In this document: positions 1 to 11,800 of the stretch, one piece after another
How the letters are laid out: each line of letters begins with the position of its first letter
Numbering within the stretch: position 1 is the stretch's first letter
Notes under the pieces: model-generated
What the model was told of the DNA's origin: nothing
Databases searched by the model: none
Seen by the model: only the letters and a program-made list of their open reading frames with translations
Made by a program: the position numbers and the translations under genes
Source of the DNA: Hippophae tibetana
Taxonomy: Eukaryota; Streptophyta; Magnoliopsida; Rosales; Elaeagnaceae
Length of the DNA: 64,000 nucleotides
Direction of reading: 5' to 3'
Assembly (NCBI GenBank): GCA_037013495.1
Contig: CM072810.1
Location: 35,803,843-35,867,842, forward strand

Positions 1-144
1 AGAAAATTGTTGTTAGTCTACATTACCATTTTCAAGAAAAAGATAGCTTGCTTAAATCCATATAGAAGGTCTGTGAACTTACTGTTAAATGAATTAGTTG
101 GGAAATTATTCGAACTGCATTATTTGTTGCCAAGATGATTGCAA

Positions 145-158
145 TCCACTTTCGTGGA
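145..158. other. 5-bp hairpin TCCAC-TTTC-GTGGA in the monomer
   Basis: TCCAC at 145-149 and GTGGA at 154-158 are perfect inverted repeats around a 4-base loop. Most monomers carry this or a damaged form. The same place is the most variable part of the unit: CGTGGACGG, CGCGGACG, CGTAGACG, CGTTGACG, CCCTTTCATGG and CCATTGTCGTGCACGG all occur, and the variants are diagnostic of monomer classes. The stem is short and may have no function. Confidence 0.5.
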
Positions 159-325
159 CGGAAAGAGCTTGACTTTATAGACATCAAGTATAGTGGTACG
201 AGCGAAGCTATTTTGACACAATTGTTAGAAATTATGAATCTAATACCAATGAAGAGAAAATAGCTATACTTTCCCATAGATTTACTAAATTTCTTAGAAA
301 GAATAAACCCATTTTTAGGGATTTT

Positions 326-401
326 CAAAAAAGGTAATCCGAGCTTTAAAATAAGTATTTCAATGAATTTATAGTTGTATTTCTTCCAAGCAACTTCAAA
401 C
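326..401 (+). other. Probable ancestral tandem-junction zone
   Basis: In gag order the last recognisable segment ends near 325 (KFLRKNK plus a few residues) and the first begins near 402 (LETTH). The roughly 75 bp between them have no convincing gag reading. This is where the end of the amplified fragment should join the start of the next copy. The zone contains the A-run after GGGATTT, the GAGCTC palindrome of many copies, and TGAATTTATAGTTG. It recurs at the same relative place in every monomer. An exact breakpoint cannot be set without the progenitor element. Confidence 0.45.
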
Positions 402-915
402 ATTTTGGAGACCACTCATATAGGCATTTGAGCAAAAAATCTAAATCTAGAACTATGCATCTGAACATAAATTTTGAATTCTATATCATGCCAGAGCAAG
501 AAACTTTGAACAAATTCTATGCAGGTTTTTCAATCAATTTCAGCTACCCGTACAATTTGGATGGACCTATTTGGAAAAAAAAGTAGATTGAGAAAATTGT
601 TGTTAGTCTACATTACCATTTTCAAGAAAAAGATAGCTTGCTTAAATCCATATAGAAGGTCTGTGAACTTACTGTTAAATGAATTAGTTGGGAAAGTATT
701 CGAACTGCATTATTTGTTGCCAAGATGATTGCAATCCACTTTCGTGGACGGAAAGAGCTTGACTTTATAGACATCAAGTATAGTGGTACGAGCGAAGCTA
801 TTTTGACACAATTGTTAGAAATTATGAATCTAATACCAATGAAGAGAAAATAGCTATACTTTCCCATAGATTTACTAAATTTCTTAGAAAGAATAAACCC
901 ATTTTTAGGGATTTT
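402..915 (+). pseudogene. Degenerate copia-type gag core (UBN2-like), one unit in gag order
   Basis: Read from position 402 across the monomer boundary to 915, the segments follow the order of a plant copia gag core. They are LETTH-x-GI, KSRTM, FE(F/L)YIM-x-E-x-ETLNKFYAGFS, LDGPI, KIVVSL-x(3)-FQEK, ELTV, NELVGKLFELH, DGKSLTL-x-TSS, and NEEKIAILSHRF followed by TKFLRKNK. In live elements this region forms the gag structural core upstream of the zinc knuckle. Here it is dead: at least three frame changes and several TAG/TGA stops split it, and no zinc knuckle (C-x2-C-x4-H-x4-C) follows. The family call rests on recognising several ordered motifs by eye; no profile search was run. The same anatomy recurs in essentially every monomer, so this entry stands for all of them. 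I do not infer any protein product. Confidence 0.78.
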
Positions 916-1180
916 CAAAAAAGGTAATCCGAGCTTTAAAATAAGTATTTCAATGAATTTATAGTTGTATTTCTTCCAAGCAACTTCAAACATTTTGGAG
1001 ACCACTCATATAGGCATTTGAGCAAAAAATCTAAATCTAGAACTATGCATCTGAACATAAATTTTGAACTCTATATCATGCAAGAGGATGAAACTTTGAA
1101 GAAATTCTATACAGGTTTTTCAATCAATTTCAACTACCCGTACAATTTGGATGGACCTATTTGGAAAAAAAAGTAGATTG

Positions 1181-3538
1181 AGAAAATTGTTGTTAGCCTA
1201 CATTATCATTTTCAAGAAAAAGATACCTTGCTTAAATCCATATAGAAGGCCTGTGAACTTACTGTTAAATGAATCAGTTGGAAAATTATTCGAACGGCAT
1301 CACTTGTTGCCAAGATGATAGCAATCCACTTTCGTGGACGGAAAGAGCTTGACTTTATAGACATCAAGTATAGTGGTACGAGCGAAGCTATTTTGACAAA
1401 AAATTTAGAAATGATGAATCTAATACGAATGAAGAGAAAATATCTATACTTTCCCATATATTTACTAAATTTCTTGGAAAGAATAAACCCGTTTTTAGGG
1501 ATTTAAAAAAAATGTAATCCGAGCTCTAAAATGATTATTTCAATGAATTTATAGTTGTATTTCTTCCAAGCAACTTCAAATATTTTGTAGACCACTCACA
1601 TAGGCATTTGACCAAAAAACTAAATCTAGAACTATACAGCTGAACATAAATTTTGAACTCTATATCATGCAAGAGGATGAAACTTTCAACAAATTCTATG
1701 CAGGTTTTTCAATCAATTTCAACTACCCGTACAATTTGGATGGACCTATTTGGAAAAAAAAGTAGATTGAGAAAATTGTTTTTAGCCTACATTATCATTT
1801 TCAAGAAAAAGATACCTTGCTTAAATCCATATAGAAAGCCTGTTAACTTACTATTAAATGAATCAGTTGGGAAATTATTCGAACTGCATCACTTGTTACC
1901 AAGATGATGGCAATCCATTGTCGTGCACGGAAAGAGCTTGACTTTATAGACATCAAGAATAGTGGTATGAGCGAAGCTATTTTGACACAATTGTTAGAAA
2001 TGATGAATCTAATACCAATGAAGAGAAAATAGTTATACTTTCCCATAGATTTACTAAATTTCTTAGAAAGAATAAACCCATTTTTAGGGATTTGCAAAAA
2101 AGGTAATCCGAGCTCTAAAATAAGTATTTCAATGAATTTATAGTTGTATTTCTTCCGAGCAACTTCAAACATTTTGGAGACCACTCATATAGGCATTTGA
2201 GCAAAAAATCTAAATCTAGAACTATGCATCTGAACATAAATTTTGAATTCTATATCATGCCAGAGGAAGAAACTTTGAACAAATTCTATGCAGGTTTTTC
2301 AATCAATTTCAGCTACCCGTACAGTTTGGATGGACCTATTTGGAAAGAAAAGTAGATTGAGAAAATTGTTTTTAGTCTACATTACCATTTTCAAGAAAAA
2401 GATAGCTTCCTTAAATCCATATAGAAGGTCTGTGAACTTACTGTTAAATGAATTAGTTGGGAAATTATTCGAACTGCATTATTTGTTGCCAAGATGATTG
2501 CAATCCACTTTCGTGGACGGAAAGAGCTTGACTTTATAGACATCAAGTATAGTGGTACGAGCGAAGCTATTTTGACACAATTGTTAGAAATTATGAATCT
2601 AATACCAATGAAGAGAAAATAGCTATACTTTCCCATAGATTTACTAAATTTCTTGGAAAGAATAAACCCGTTTTTAGGGATTTAAAAAAAATGTAATCCG
2701 AGCTCTAAAATGATTATTTCAATGAATTTATAGTTGTATTTCTTCCAAGCAACTTCAAACATTTTGTAGACCACTCACATAGGCATTTGACCAAAAAACT
2801 AAATCTAGAACTATACAGCTGAACATAAATTTTGAACTCTATATCATGCAAGAGGATGAAACTTTCAACAAATTCTATGCAGGTTTTTCAATCAATTTCA
2901 ACTACCCGTACAATTTGGATGGACCTATTTGGAAAAAAAAGTAGATTGAGAAAATTGTTTTTAGCCTACATTATCATTTTCAAGAAAAAGATACCTTGCT
3001 TAAATCCATATAGAAAGCCTGTTAACTTACTATTAAATGAATCAGTTGGGAAATTATTCGAACTGCATCACTTGTTACCAAGATGATGGCAATCCATTGT
3101 CGTGCACGGAAAGAGCTTGACTTTATAGACATCAAGAATAGTGGTATGAGCGAAGCTATTTTGACACAATTGTTAGAAATGATGAATCTAATACCAATGA
3201 AGAGAAAATAGCTATACTTTCCCATAGATTTACTAAATTTCTTAGAAAGAATAAACCCATTTTTAGGGATTTTCAAAAAAGGTAATCCGAGCTTTAAAAT
3301 AAGTATTTCAATGAATTTATAGTTGTATTTCTTCCAAGCAACTTCAAACATTTTGGAGACCACTCATATAGGCATTTGAGCAAAAAATCTAAATCTAGAA
3401 CTATGCATCTGAACATAAATTTTGAACTCTATATCATGCAAGAGGATGAAACTTTGAAGAAATTCTATACAGGTTTTTCAATCAATTTCAACTACCCGTA
3501 CAATTTGGATGGACCTATTTGGAAAAAAAAGTAGATTG
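1181..3538 (+). repeat. 4-monomer higher-order unit, copy 1 (2358 bp)
   Basis: Classes run B-C-a-C (starts 1181, 1770, 2360, 2949). The next 2358 bp repeat this order almost base for base. The third monomer is itself a chimera, class A up to about 2650 and class B from CTTGGAAAG onward. The fourth monomer differs from its counterparts by having a class A tail (GGGATTTTCAAAAAAGG, CTTCCAAGC) from about 3270, where other C copies read GGGATTTGCAAAAAAGG and CTTCCGAGC. Confidence 0.85.
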
Positions 3539-5896
3539 AGAAAATTGTTGTTAGCCTACATTATCATTTTCAAGAAAAAGATACCTTGCTTAAATCCATA
3601 TAGAAGGCCTGTGAACTTACTGTTAAATGAATCAGTTGGAAAATTATTCGAACGGCATCACTTGTTGCCAAGATGATAGCAATCCACTTTCGTGGACGGA
3701 AAGAGCTTGACTTTATAGACATCAAGTATAGTGGTACGAGCGAAGCTATTTTGACAAAAAATTTAGAAATGATGAATCTAATACGAATGAAGAGAAAATA
3801 TCTATACTTTCCCATATATTTACTAAATTTCTTGGAAAGAATAAACCCGTTTTTAGGGATTTAAAAAAAATGTAATCCGAGCTCTAAAATGATTATTTCA
3901 ATGAATTTATAGTTGTATTTCTTCCAAGCAACTTCAAATATTTTGTAGACCACTCACATAGGCATTTGACCAAAAAACTAAATCTAGAACTATACAGCTG
4001 AACATAAATTTTGAACTCTATATCATGCAAGAGGATGAAACTTTCAACAAATTCTATGCAGGTTTTTCAATCAATTTCAACTACCCGTACAATTTGGATG
4101 GACCTATTTGGAAAAAAAAGTAGATTGAGAAAATTGTTTTTAGCCTACATTATCATTTTCAAGAAAAAGATACCTTGCTTAAATCCATATAGAAAGCCTG
4201 TTAACTTACTATTAAATGAATCAGTTGGGAAATTATTCGAACTGCATCACTTGTTACCAAGATGATGGCAATCCATTGTCGTGCACGGAAAGAGCTTGAC
4301 TTTATAGACATCAAGAATAGTGGTATGAGCGAAGCTATTTTGACACAATTGTTAGAAATGATGAATCTAATACCAATGAAGAGAAAATAGTTATACTTTC
4401 CCATAGATTTACTAAATTTCTTAGAAAGAATAAACCCATTTTTAGGGATTTGCAAAAAAGGTAATCCGAGCTCTAAAATAAGTATTTCAATGAATTTATA
4501 GTTGTATTTCTTCCGAGCAACTTCAAACATTTTGGAGACCACTCATATAGGCATTTGAGCAAAAAATCTAAATCTAGAACTATGCATCTGAACATAAATT
4601 TTGAATTCTATATCATGCCAGAGGAAGAAACTTTGAACAAATTCTATGCAGGTTTTTCAATCAATTTCAGCTACCCGTACAGTTTGGATGGACCTATTTG
4701 GAAAGAAAAGTAGATTGAGAAAATTGTTGTTAGTCTACATTACCATTTTCAAGAAAAAGATAGCTTCCTTAAATCCATATAGAAGGTCTGTGAACTTACT
4801 GTTAAATGAATTAGTTGGGAAATTATTCGAACTGCATTATTTGTTGCCAAGATGATTGCAATCCACTTTCGTGGACGGAAAGAGCTTGACTTTATAGACA
4901 TCAAGTATAGTGGTACGAGCGAAGCTATTTTGACACAATTGTTAGAAATTATGAATCTAATACCAATGAAGAGAAAATAGCTATACTTTCCCATAGATTT
5001 ACTAAATTTCTTGGAAAGAATAAACCCGTTTTTAGGGATTTAAAAAAAATGTAATCCGAGCTCTAAAATGATTATTTCAATGAATTTATAGTTGTATTTC
5101 TTCCAAGCAACTTCAAACATTTTGTAGACCACTCACATAGGCATTTGACCAAAAAACTAAATCTAGAACTATACAGCTGAACATAAATTTTGAACTCTAT
5201 ATCATGCAAGAGGATGAAACTTTCAACAAATTCTATGCAGGTTTTTCAATCAATTTCAACTACCCGTACAATTTGGATGGACCTATTTGGAAAAAAAAGT
5301 AGATTGAGAAAATTGTTTTTAGCCTACATTATCATTTTCAAGAAAAAGATACCTTGCTTAAATCCATATAGAAAGCCTGTTAACTTACTATTAAATGAAT
5401 CAGTTGGGAAATTATTCGAACTGCATCACTTGTTACCAAGATGATGGCAATCCATTGTCGTGCACGGAAAGAGCTTGACTTTATAGATATCAAGAATAGT
5501 GGTATGAGCGAAGCTATTTTGACACAATTGTTAGAAATGATGAATCTAATACCAATGAAGAGAAAATAGCTATACTTTCCCATAGATTTACTAAATTTCT
5601 TAGAAAGAATAAACCCATTTTTAGGGATTTGCAAAAAAGGTAATCCGAGCTCTAAAATAAGTATTTCAATGAATTTATAGTTGTATTTCTTCCGAGCAAC
5701 TTCAAACATTTTGGAGACCACTCATATAGGCATTTGAGCAAAAAATCTAAATCTAGAACTATGCATCTGAACATAAATTTTGAACTCTATATCATGCAAG
5801 AGGATGAAACTTTGAAGAAATTCTATACAGGTTTTTCAATCAATTTCAACTACCCGTACAATTTGGATGGACCTATTTGGAAAAAAAAGTAGATTG
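3539..5896 (+). repeat. 4-monomer higher-order unit, copy 2 (2358 bp)
   Basis: Starts are 3539, 4128, 4718 and 5307, each exactly 2358 bp after its partner in copy 1. The fourth monomer keeps the class C tail, unlike copy 1. Its last ~100 bp (GAAGAAATTCTATACAGG) introduce the following class B monomer, as they do at 1100 and 3460. Confidence 0.85.
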
Positions 5897-8800
5897 AGAA
5901 AATTGTTGTTAGCCTACATTATCATTTTCAAGAAAAAGATACCTTGCTTAAATCCATATAGAAGGCCTGTGAACTTACTGTTAAATGAATCAGTTGGAAA
6001 ATTATTCGAACGGCATCACTTGTTGCCAAGATGATAGCAATCCACTTTCGTGGACGGAAAGAGCTTGACTTTATAGACATCAAGTATAGTGGTACGAGCG
6101 AAGCTATTTTGACAAAAAATTTAGAAATGATGAATCTAATACGAATGAAGAGAAAATATCTATACTTTCCCATATATTTACTAAATTTCTTGGAAAGAAT
6201 AAACCCGTTTTTATGGATTTAAAAAAAATGTAATCCGAGCTCTAAAATGATTATTTCAATGAATTTATAGTTGTATTTCTTCCAAGCAACTTCAAACATT
6301 TTGTAGACCACTCATATAGGCATTTGACCAAAAAACTAAATCTAGAACTATACAGCTGAACATAAATTTTGAACTCTATATCATGCAAGAGGATGAAACT
6401 TTCAACAAATTTTATGCAGGTTTTTCAATCAATTTCAACTACCCGTACAATTTGGATGGACTAATTGGAAAAAAAAAGTAGATTGAGAAAATTTTTTTTA
6501 GCCTACATTATCATTTTCAAGAAAAAGATACCTTGCTTAAATCCATATAGAAAGCCTGTTAACTTACTATTAAATGAATCAGTTGGGAAATTATTCGAAC
6601 TGCATCACTTGTTACCAAGATGATGGCAATCCATTGTCGTGCATGGAAAGAGCTTGACTTTATAGACATCAAGAATAGTGGTATGAGCGAAGCTATTTTG
6701 ACACAATTGTTAGAAATGATTAATCTAATACCAATGAAGAGAAAATAGCTATACTTTCCCATAGATTTACTAAATTTCTTAGAAAGAATAAACCCATTTT
6801 TAGGGATTTGCAAAAAAGGTAATCCGAGCTCTAAAATAAGTATTTCAATGAATTTATAGTTGTATTTCTTCCGAGCAACTTCAAACATTTTGGAGACCAC
6901 TCATATAGGCATTTGAGCAAAAAATCTAAATCTAGAACTATGCATCTGAACATAAATTTTGAATTCTATATCATGCCAGAGGATGAAACTTTGAACAAAT
7001 TCTATGCAGGTTTTTCAATCAATTTCAACTACCCGTTCAATTTGGATGGACCTATTTGGAAAAAAAAGTAGATTGAGAAAATTGTTGTTAGTCTACATTA
7101 CCATTTTCAAGAAAAAGATAGCTTGCTTAAATCCATATAGAAGGTCTGTGAACTTACTGTTAAATGAATTAGTTGGGAAATTATTCAAACTGCATTATTT
7201 GTTGCCAAGATGATTGCAATCCACTTTCGTGGACGGAAAGAGCTTGACTTTATAGACATCAAGTATAGTGGTACGAGCGAAGCTATTTTGACACAATTGT
7301 TAGAAATTATGAATCTAATACCAATGAAGAGAAAATAGCTATACTTTCCCATAGATTTACTAAATTTCTTAGAAAGAATAAACCCATTTTTAGGGATTTT
7401 CAAAAAAGGTAATCCGAGCTTTAAAATAAGTATTTCAATGAATTTATAGTTGTATTTCTTCCGAGCAACTTCAAACATTTTGCAGACCACTCATATAGGC
7501 ATTTGAGCAAAAAAATAAATCTAGAACTATGTAGCTGAACATAAATTTTGAACTCTATATCATGCAAGAGGATGAAACTTTGAAGAAATTCTATACAGGT
7601 TTTTCAATCAATTTCAACTACCCGTACAATTTCGATGGACCTATTTGGAAAAAAAAGTAGATTGAGAAAATTGTTGTTAGCCTACATTATCATTTTCAAG
7701 AAAAAGATACCTTGCTTAAATCCATATAGAAGGCCTGTGAACTTACTGTTAAATGAATCAGTTTTGAAATTATTCAAACTGCATCACTTGTTGCCAAGTT
7801 GATGGCAATCCACTTTCGCGGACGGAAAGATCTTGACTTTATAGTCATCAAGTATAGCGGTACGAGCGAAGCTATTTTGACACAATTGTTAGAAATGATG
7901 AATCTAATACCAATGAAGAGAAAATATCTACACTTTCGCATAGATTTACTAACTTTCTTAGAAAGAATAAACCCATTTTTAGGGATTTTCAAAAAAGGTA
8001 ATCCGAGCTCTAAAATGATTATTTCAATGAATTTATAGTTGTATTTCTTCCAAGCTACTTCAAACATTTCAGAGACCACTCATATAGGCATTTGAGCAAA
8101 AAAATAAATGTAGAACTATGCAGCTGAACAGAAATTTTGAACTCGATATCATGCAAGAGGATGAAACTTAGAACAAATTCTACGCAGGTTTTTCAATCAT
8201 TATCAACTACCCGTACAATTTGGATGGACCTATTTGGAAAAAAAAGTAGATTGAGAAAATGGTTGTTAGCCTACATTATCATTTTCAAGAAAAAGATACC
8301 TTGCTTAAATTCATATAGAAGGCATGTGAACTTACTGTTAAATGAATCAGTTGGGAAATTATTCGAACTGCATTATTTGTTGCCAAGATGATAGCAATCC
8401 ACTTTCGTGGACGGAAAGAGCTTGACTTTATAGACATCAAGTATAGCGGTACGAGCTAAGCTATTTTGACACAATTGTTAGAAATGATGAATCTAATACC
8501 AAGGAAGAGAAAATATCTATACTTTGGCATAGATTTACTAACTTTCTTAGAAAGAATAAACCCATTTTTAGGGATTTTCAAAAAAGGTAATCCGAGCTCT
8601 AAAATGATTATTTCAATGAATTTATAGTTGTATTTCTTCCAAGCTACTTCAAACATTTCGGAGACCACTCATATAGGCATTTGAGAAAAAAACTAAATCT
8701 AGAACTATGCAGCTGAACAGAAATTTTGAACTCTATATCATGCAAGAGGATGAAACTTTGAACAAATTCTACGCAGGTTTTTCAATCATTATCAACTACC

Positions 8801-11800
8801 CGTACAATTTTGATGCACCTATTTGGAAAAAAAAGTAGATTGAGAAAATTGTTGTTAGCCTACATTATCATTTCCAAGAAAAAGATACCTTGCTTAAATC
8901 CGTATAGAAGGCCTGTGAACTTACTGTTAAATGAATCAGTTGGGAAATTATTCGAACGGCATTATTTGTTGCAAAGATGATAGCAATCCCCTTTCATGGA
9001 CGGAAAGAGCTTGACTTTATAGACATCAAGTATAGTGGTACGAGCTAAGCTATTTTGACACAATTGATAGAATTGATGAATCTAATACCAATGAAGAGAA
9101 AATATCTATACTTTCCCATATATTTACTAAATTTCTTAGAAAGAATAAACCCGTTTTTAGGGATTTAAAAAAAATGTAATCCGAGCTCTAAAATGATTGT
9201 TTCAATGAATTTATAGTTGTATTTCTTCCAAGCAACTTCAAACATTTTGGAGACCACTCATATAGGCATTTGAGCAAAAAACTAAATCTAGAACTATGCA
9301 GCTGAACATAAATTTTGAACTCTATATCATGCAAGAGGATGAACCTTTGAACAAATTCAACGCAGGTTTTTCAATCAATTTCAACTACCCGTACAATTTG
9401 GATGGACCTATTTGGAAAAAAAAGTAGATTGAGAAAATTGTTGTTAGCCTACATTATCATTTTCAAGAAAAAGATACCTTGCTTAAATCCATATAGAAGG
9501 CCTGTGAACTTACTGTTAAATGAATCAGTTGGAAAATTATTCGAACGGCATCACTTGTTGCCAAGATGATAGCAATCCACTTTCGTGGACGGAAAGAGCT
9601 TGACTTTATAGACATCAAGTATAGTGGTACGAGCGAAGCTATTTTGACAAAAAATTTAGAAATGATGAATCTAATACGAATGAAGAGAAAATATCTATAC
9701 TTTCCCATATATTTACTAAATTTCTTGGAAAGAATAAACCCGTTTTTAGGGATTTAAAAAAAATGTAATCCGAGCTCTAAAATGATTATTTCAATGAATT
9801 TATAGTTGTATTTCTTCCAAGCAACTTCAAACATTTTGTAGACCACTCACATAGGCATTTGACCAAAAAACTAAATCTAGAACTATACAGCTGAACATAA
9901 ATTTTGAACTCTATATCATGCAAGAGGATGAAACTTTCAACAAATTCTATGCAGGTTTTTCAATCAATTTCAACTACCCGTACAATTTGGATGGACCTAT
10001 TTGGAAAAAAAAGTAGATTGAGGAAATTGTTTTTAGCCTACATTATCATTTTCAAGAAAAAGATACCTTACTTAAATCCATATAGAAAGCCTGTTAACTT
10101 ACTATTAAATGAATCAGTTGGGAAATTATTCGAACTGCATCACTTGTTACCAAGATGATGGCAATCCATTGTCGTGCACGGAAAGAGCTTGACTTTATAG
10201 ACATCAAGAATAGTGGTATGAGCGAAGCTATTTTGACACAATTGTTAGAAATGATGAATCTAATACCAATGAAGAGAAAATAGCTATACTTTCCCATAGA
10301 TTTACTAAATTTCTTAGAAAGAATAAACCCATTTTTAGGGATTTGCAAAAAAGGTAATCCGAGCTCTAAAATAAGTATTTCAATGAATTTATAGTTGTAT
10401 TTCTTCCGAGCAACTTCAAACATTTTGGAGACCACTCATATAGGCATTTGAGCAAAAAATCTAAATCTAGAACTATGCATCTGAACATAAATTTTGAATT
10501 CTATATCATGACAGAGGAAGAAACTTTGAACAAATTCTATGCAGGTTTTTCAATCAATTTCAGCTACCCGTACAGTTTGGATGGACCTATTTGGAAAAAA
10601 AAGTAGATTGAGAAAATTGTTGTTAGTCTACATTACCATTTTCAAGAAAAAGATAGCTTCCTTAAATCCATATAGAAGGTCTGTGAACTTACTGTTAAAT
10701 GAATTAGTTGGGAAATTATTCGAACTGCATTATTTGTTGCCAAGATGATTGCAATCCACTTTCGTGGACGGAAAGAGCTTGACTTTATAGACATCAAGTA
10801 TAGTGGTACGAGCGAAGCTATTTTGACACAATTGTTAGAAATTATGAATCTAATACCAATGAAGAGAAAATAGCTATACTTTCCCATAGATTTACTAAAT
10901 TTCTTAGAAAGAATAAACCCATTTTTAGGGATTTTCAAAAAAGGTAATCCGAGCTTTAAAATAAGTATTTCAATGAATTTATAGTTGTATTTCTTCCAAG
11001 CAACTTCAAACATTTTGGAGACCACTCATATAGGCATTTGAGCAAAAAATCTAAATCTAGAACTATGCATCTGAACATAAATTTTGAACTCTATATCATG
11101 CAAGAGGATGAAACTTTGAAGAAATTCTATACAGGTTTTTCAATCAATTTCAACTACCCGTACAATTTGGATGGACCTATTTGGAAAAAAAAGTAGATTG
11201 AGAAAATTGTTGTTAGCCTACATTATCATTTTCAAGAAAAAGATACCTTGCTTAAATCCATATAGAAGGCCTGTGAACTTACTGTTAAATGAATCAGTTG
11301 GAAAATTATTCGAACGGCATCACTTGTTGCCAAGATGATAGCAATCCACTTTCGTGGACGGAAAGAGCTTGACTTTATAGACATCAAGTATAGTGGTACG
11401 AGCGAAGCTATTTTGACAAAAAATTTAGAAATGATGAATCTAATACGAATGAAGAGAAAATATCTATACTTTCCCATATATTTACTAAATTTCTTGGAAA
11501 GAATAAACCCGTTTTTAGGGATTTAAAAAAAATGTAATCCGAGCTCTAAAATGATTATTTCAATGAATTTATAGTTGTATTTCTTCCAAGCAACTTCAAA
11601 CATTTTGTAGACCACTCACATAGGCATTTGACCAAAAAACTAAATCTAGAACTATACAGCTGAACATAAATTTTGAACTCTATATCATGCAAGAGGATGA
11701 AACTTTCAACAAATTCTATGCAGGTTTTTCAATCAATTTCAACTACCCGTACAATTTGGATGGACCTATTTGGAAAAAAAAGTAGATTGAGAAAATTGTT

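Larger units (their letters stand above)
1..590 (+). repeat. Reference monomer (class A) and its anatomy
   Basis: This is the first complete copy and serves as a map for the others. Bases 3-86 read KIVVSL...HFQEK...ELTV in frame 0. Bases 88-135 read NELVGKLFELHYLLPR in frame 1. Bases 145-158 form a small perfect hairpin. Bases 157-189 read DGKSLTL, a stop, then TSS, still in frame 1. Bases 212-325 read DTIVRNYESN...RFTKFLRKNK in frame 2. Bases 326-401 have no gag-like reading. Bases 402-428 read ILETTHIGI in frame 0. Bases 428-583 run from the KSKSR segment through FYAGFS to LDGPIWKKK in frame 2, ending at a TAG. An A-run lies at 574-582. At 590 bp the unit is not a multiple of three, so frames change from copy to copy. 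The next monomer (591-1180) is nearly the same, differing for example at 702 and in its last 100 bp. Confidence 0.9.

Noticed and set aside
171..183. TATA-like promoters in GACTTTATAGACATC and GAATTTATAGTTG
   Set aside because: Such strings are expected in AT-rich DNA, lie inside the gag-like sequence or junction zone, and have no downstream gene.
369..415. A zinc-knuckle-like reading (CISSKQLQTFW) between FLRKNK and LETTH
   Set aside because: Only one cysteine is present and the histidine and remaining cysteines are missing. The same bases are better explained as the start of the LETTH segment in other frames.
32..1005. Minus-strand open frames of 63-127 codons repeated in nearly every monomer (MVSKMFEVAWKK... 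type)
   Set aside because: They lie opposite the gag-like segments, appear and vanish with single-base variants, and recur only because the DNA repeats. The monomer length is not a multiple of three, and no known domain was recognised.
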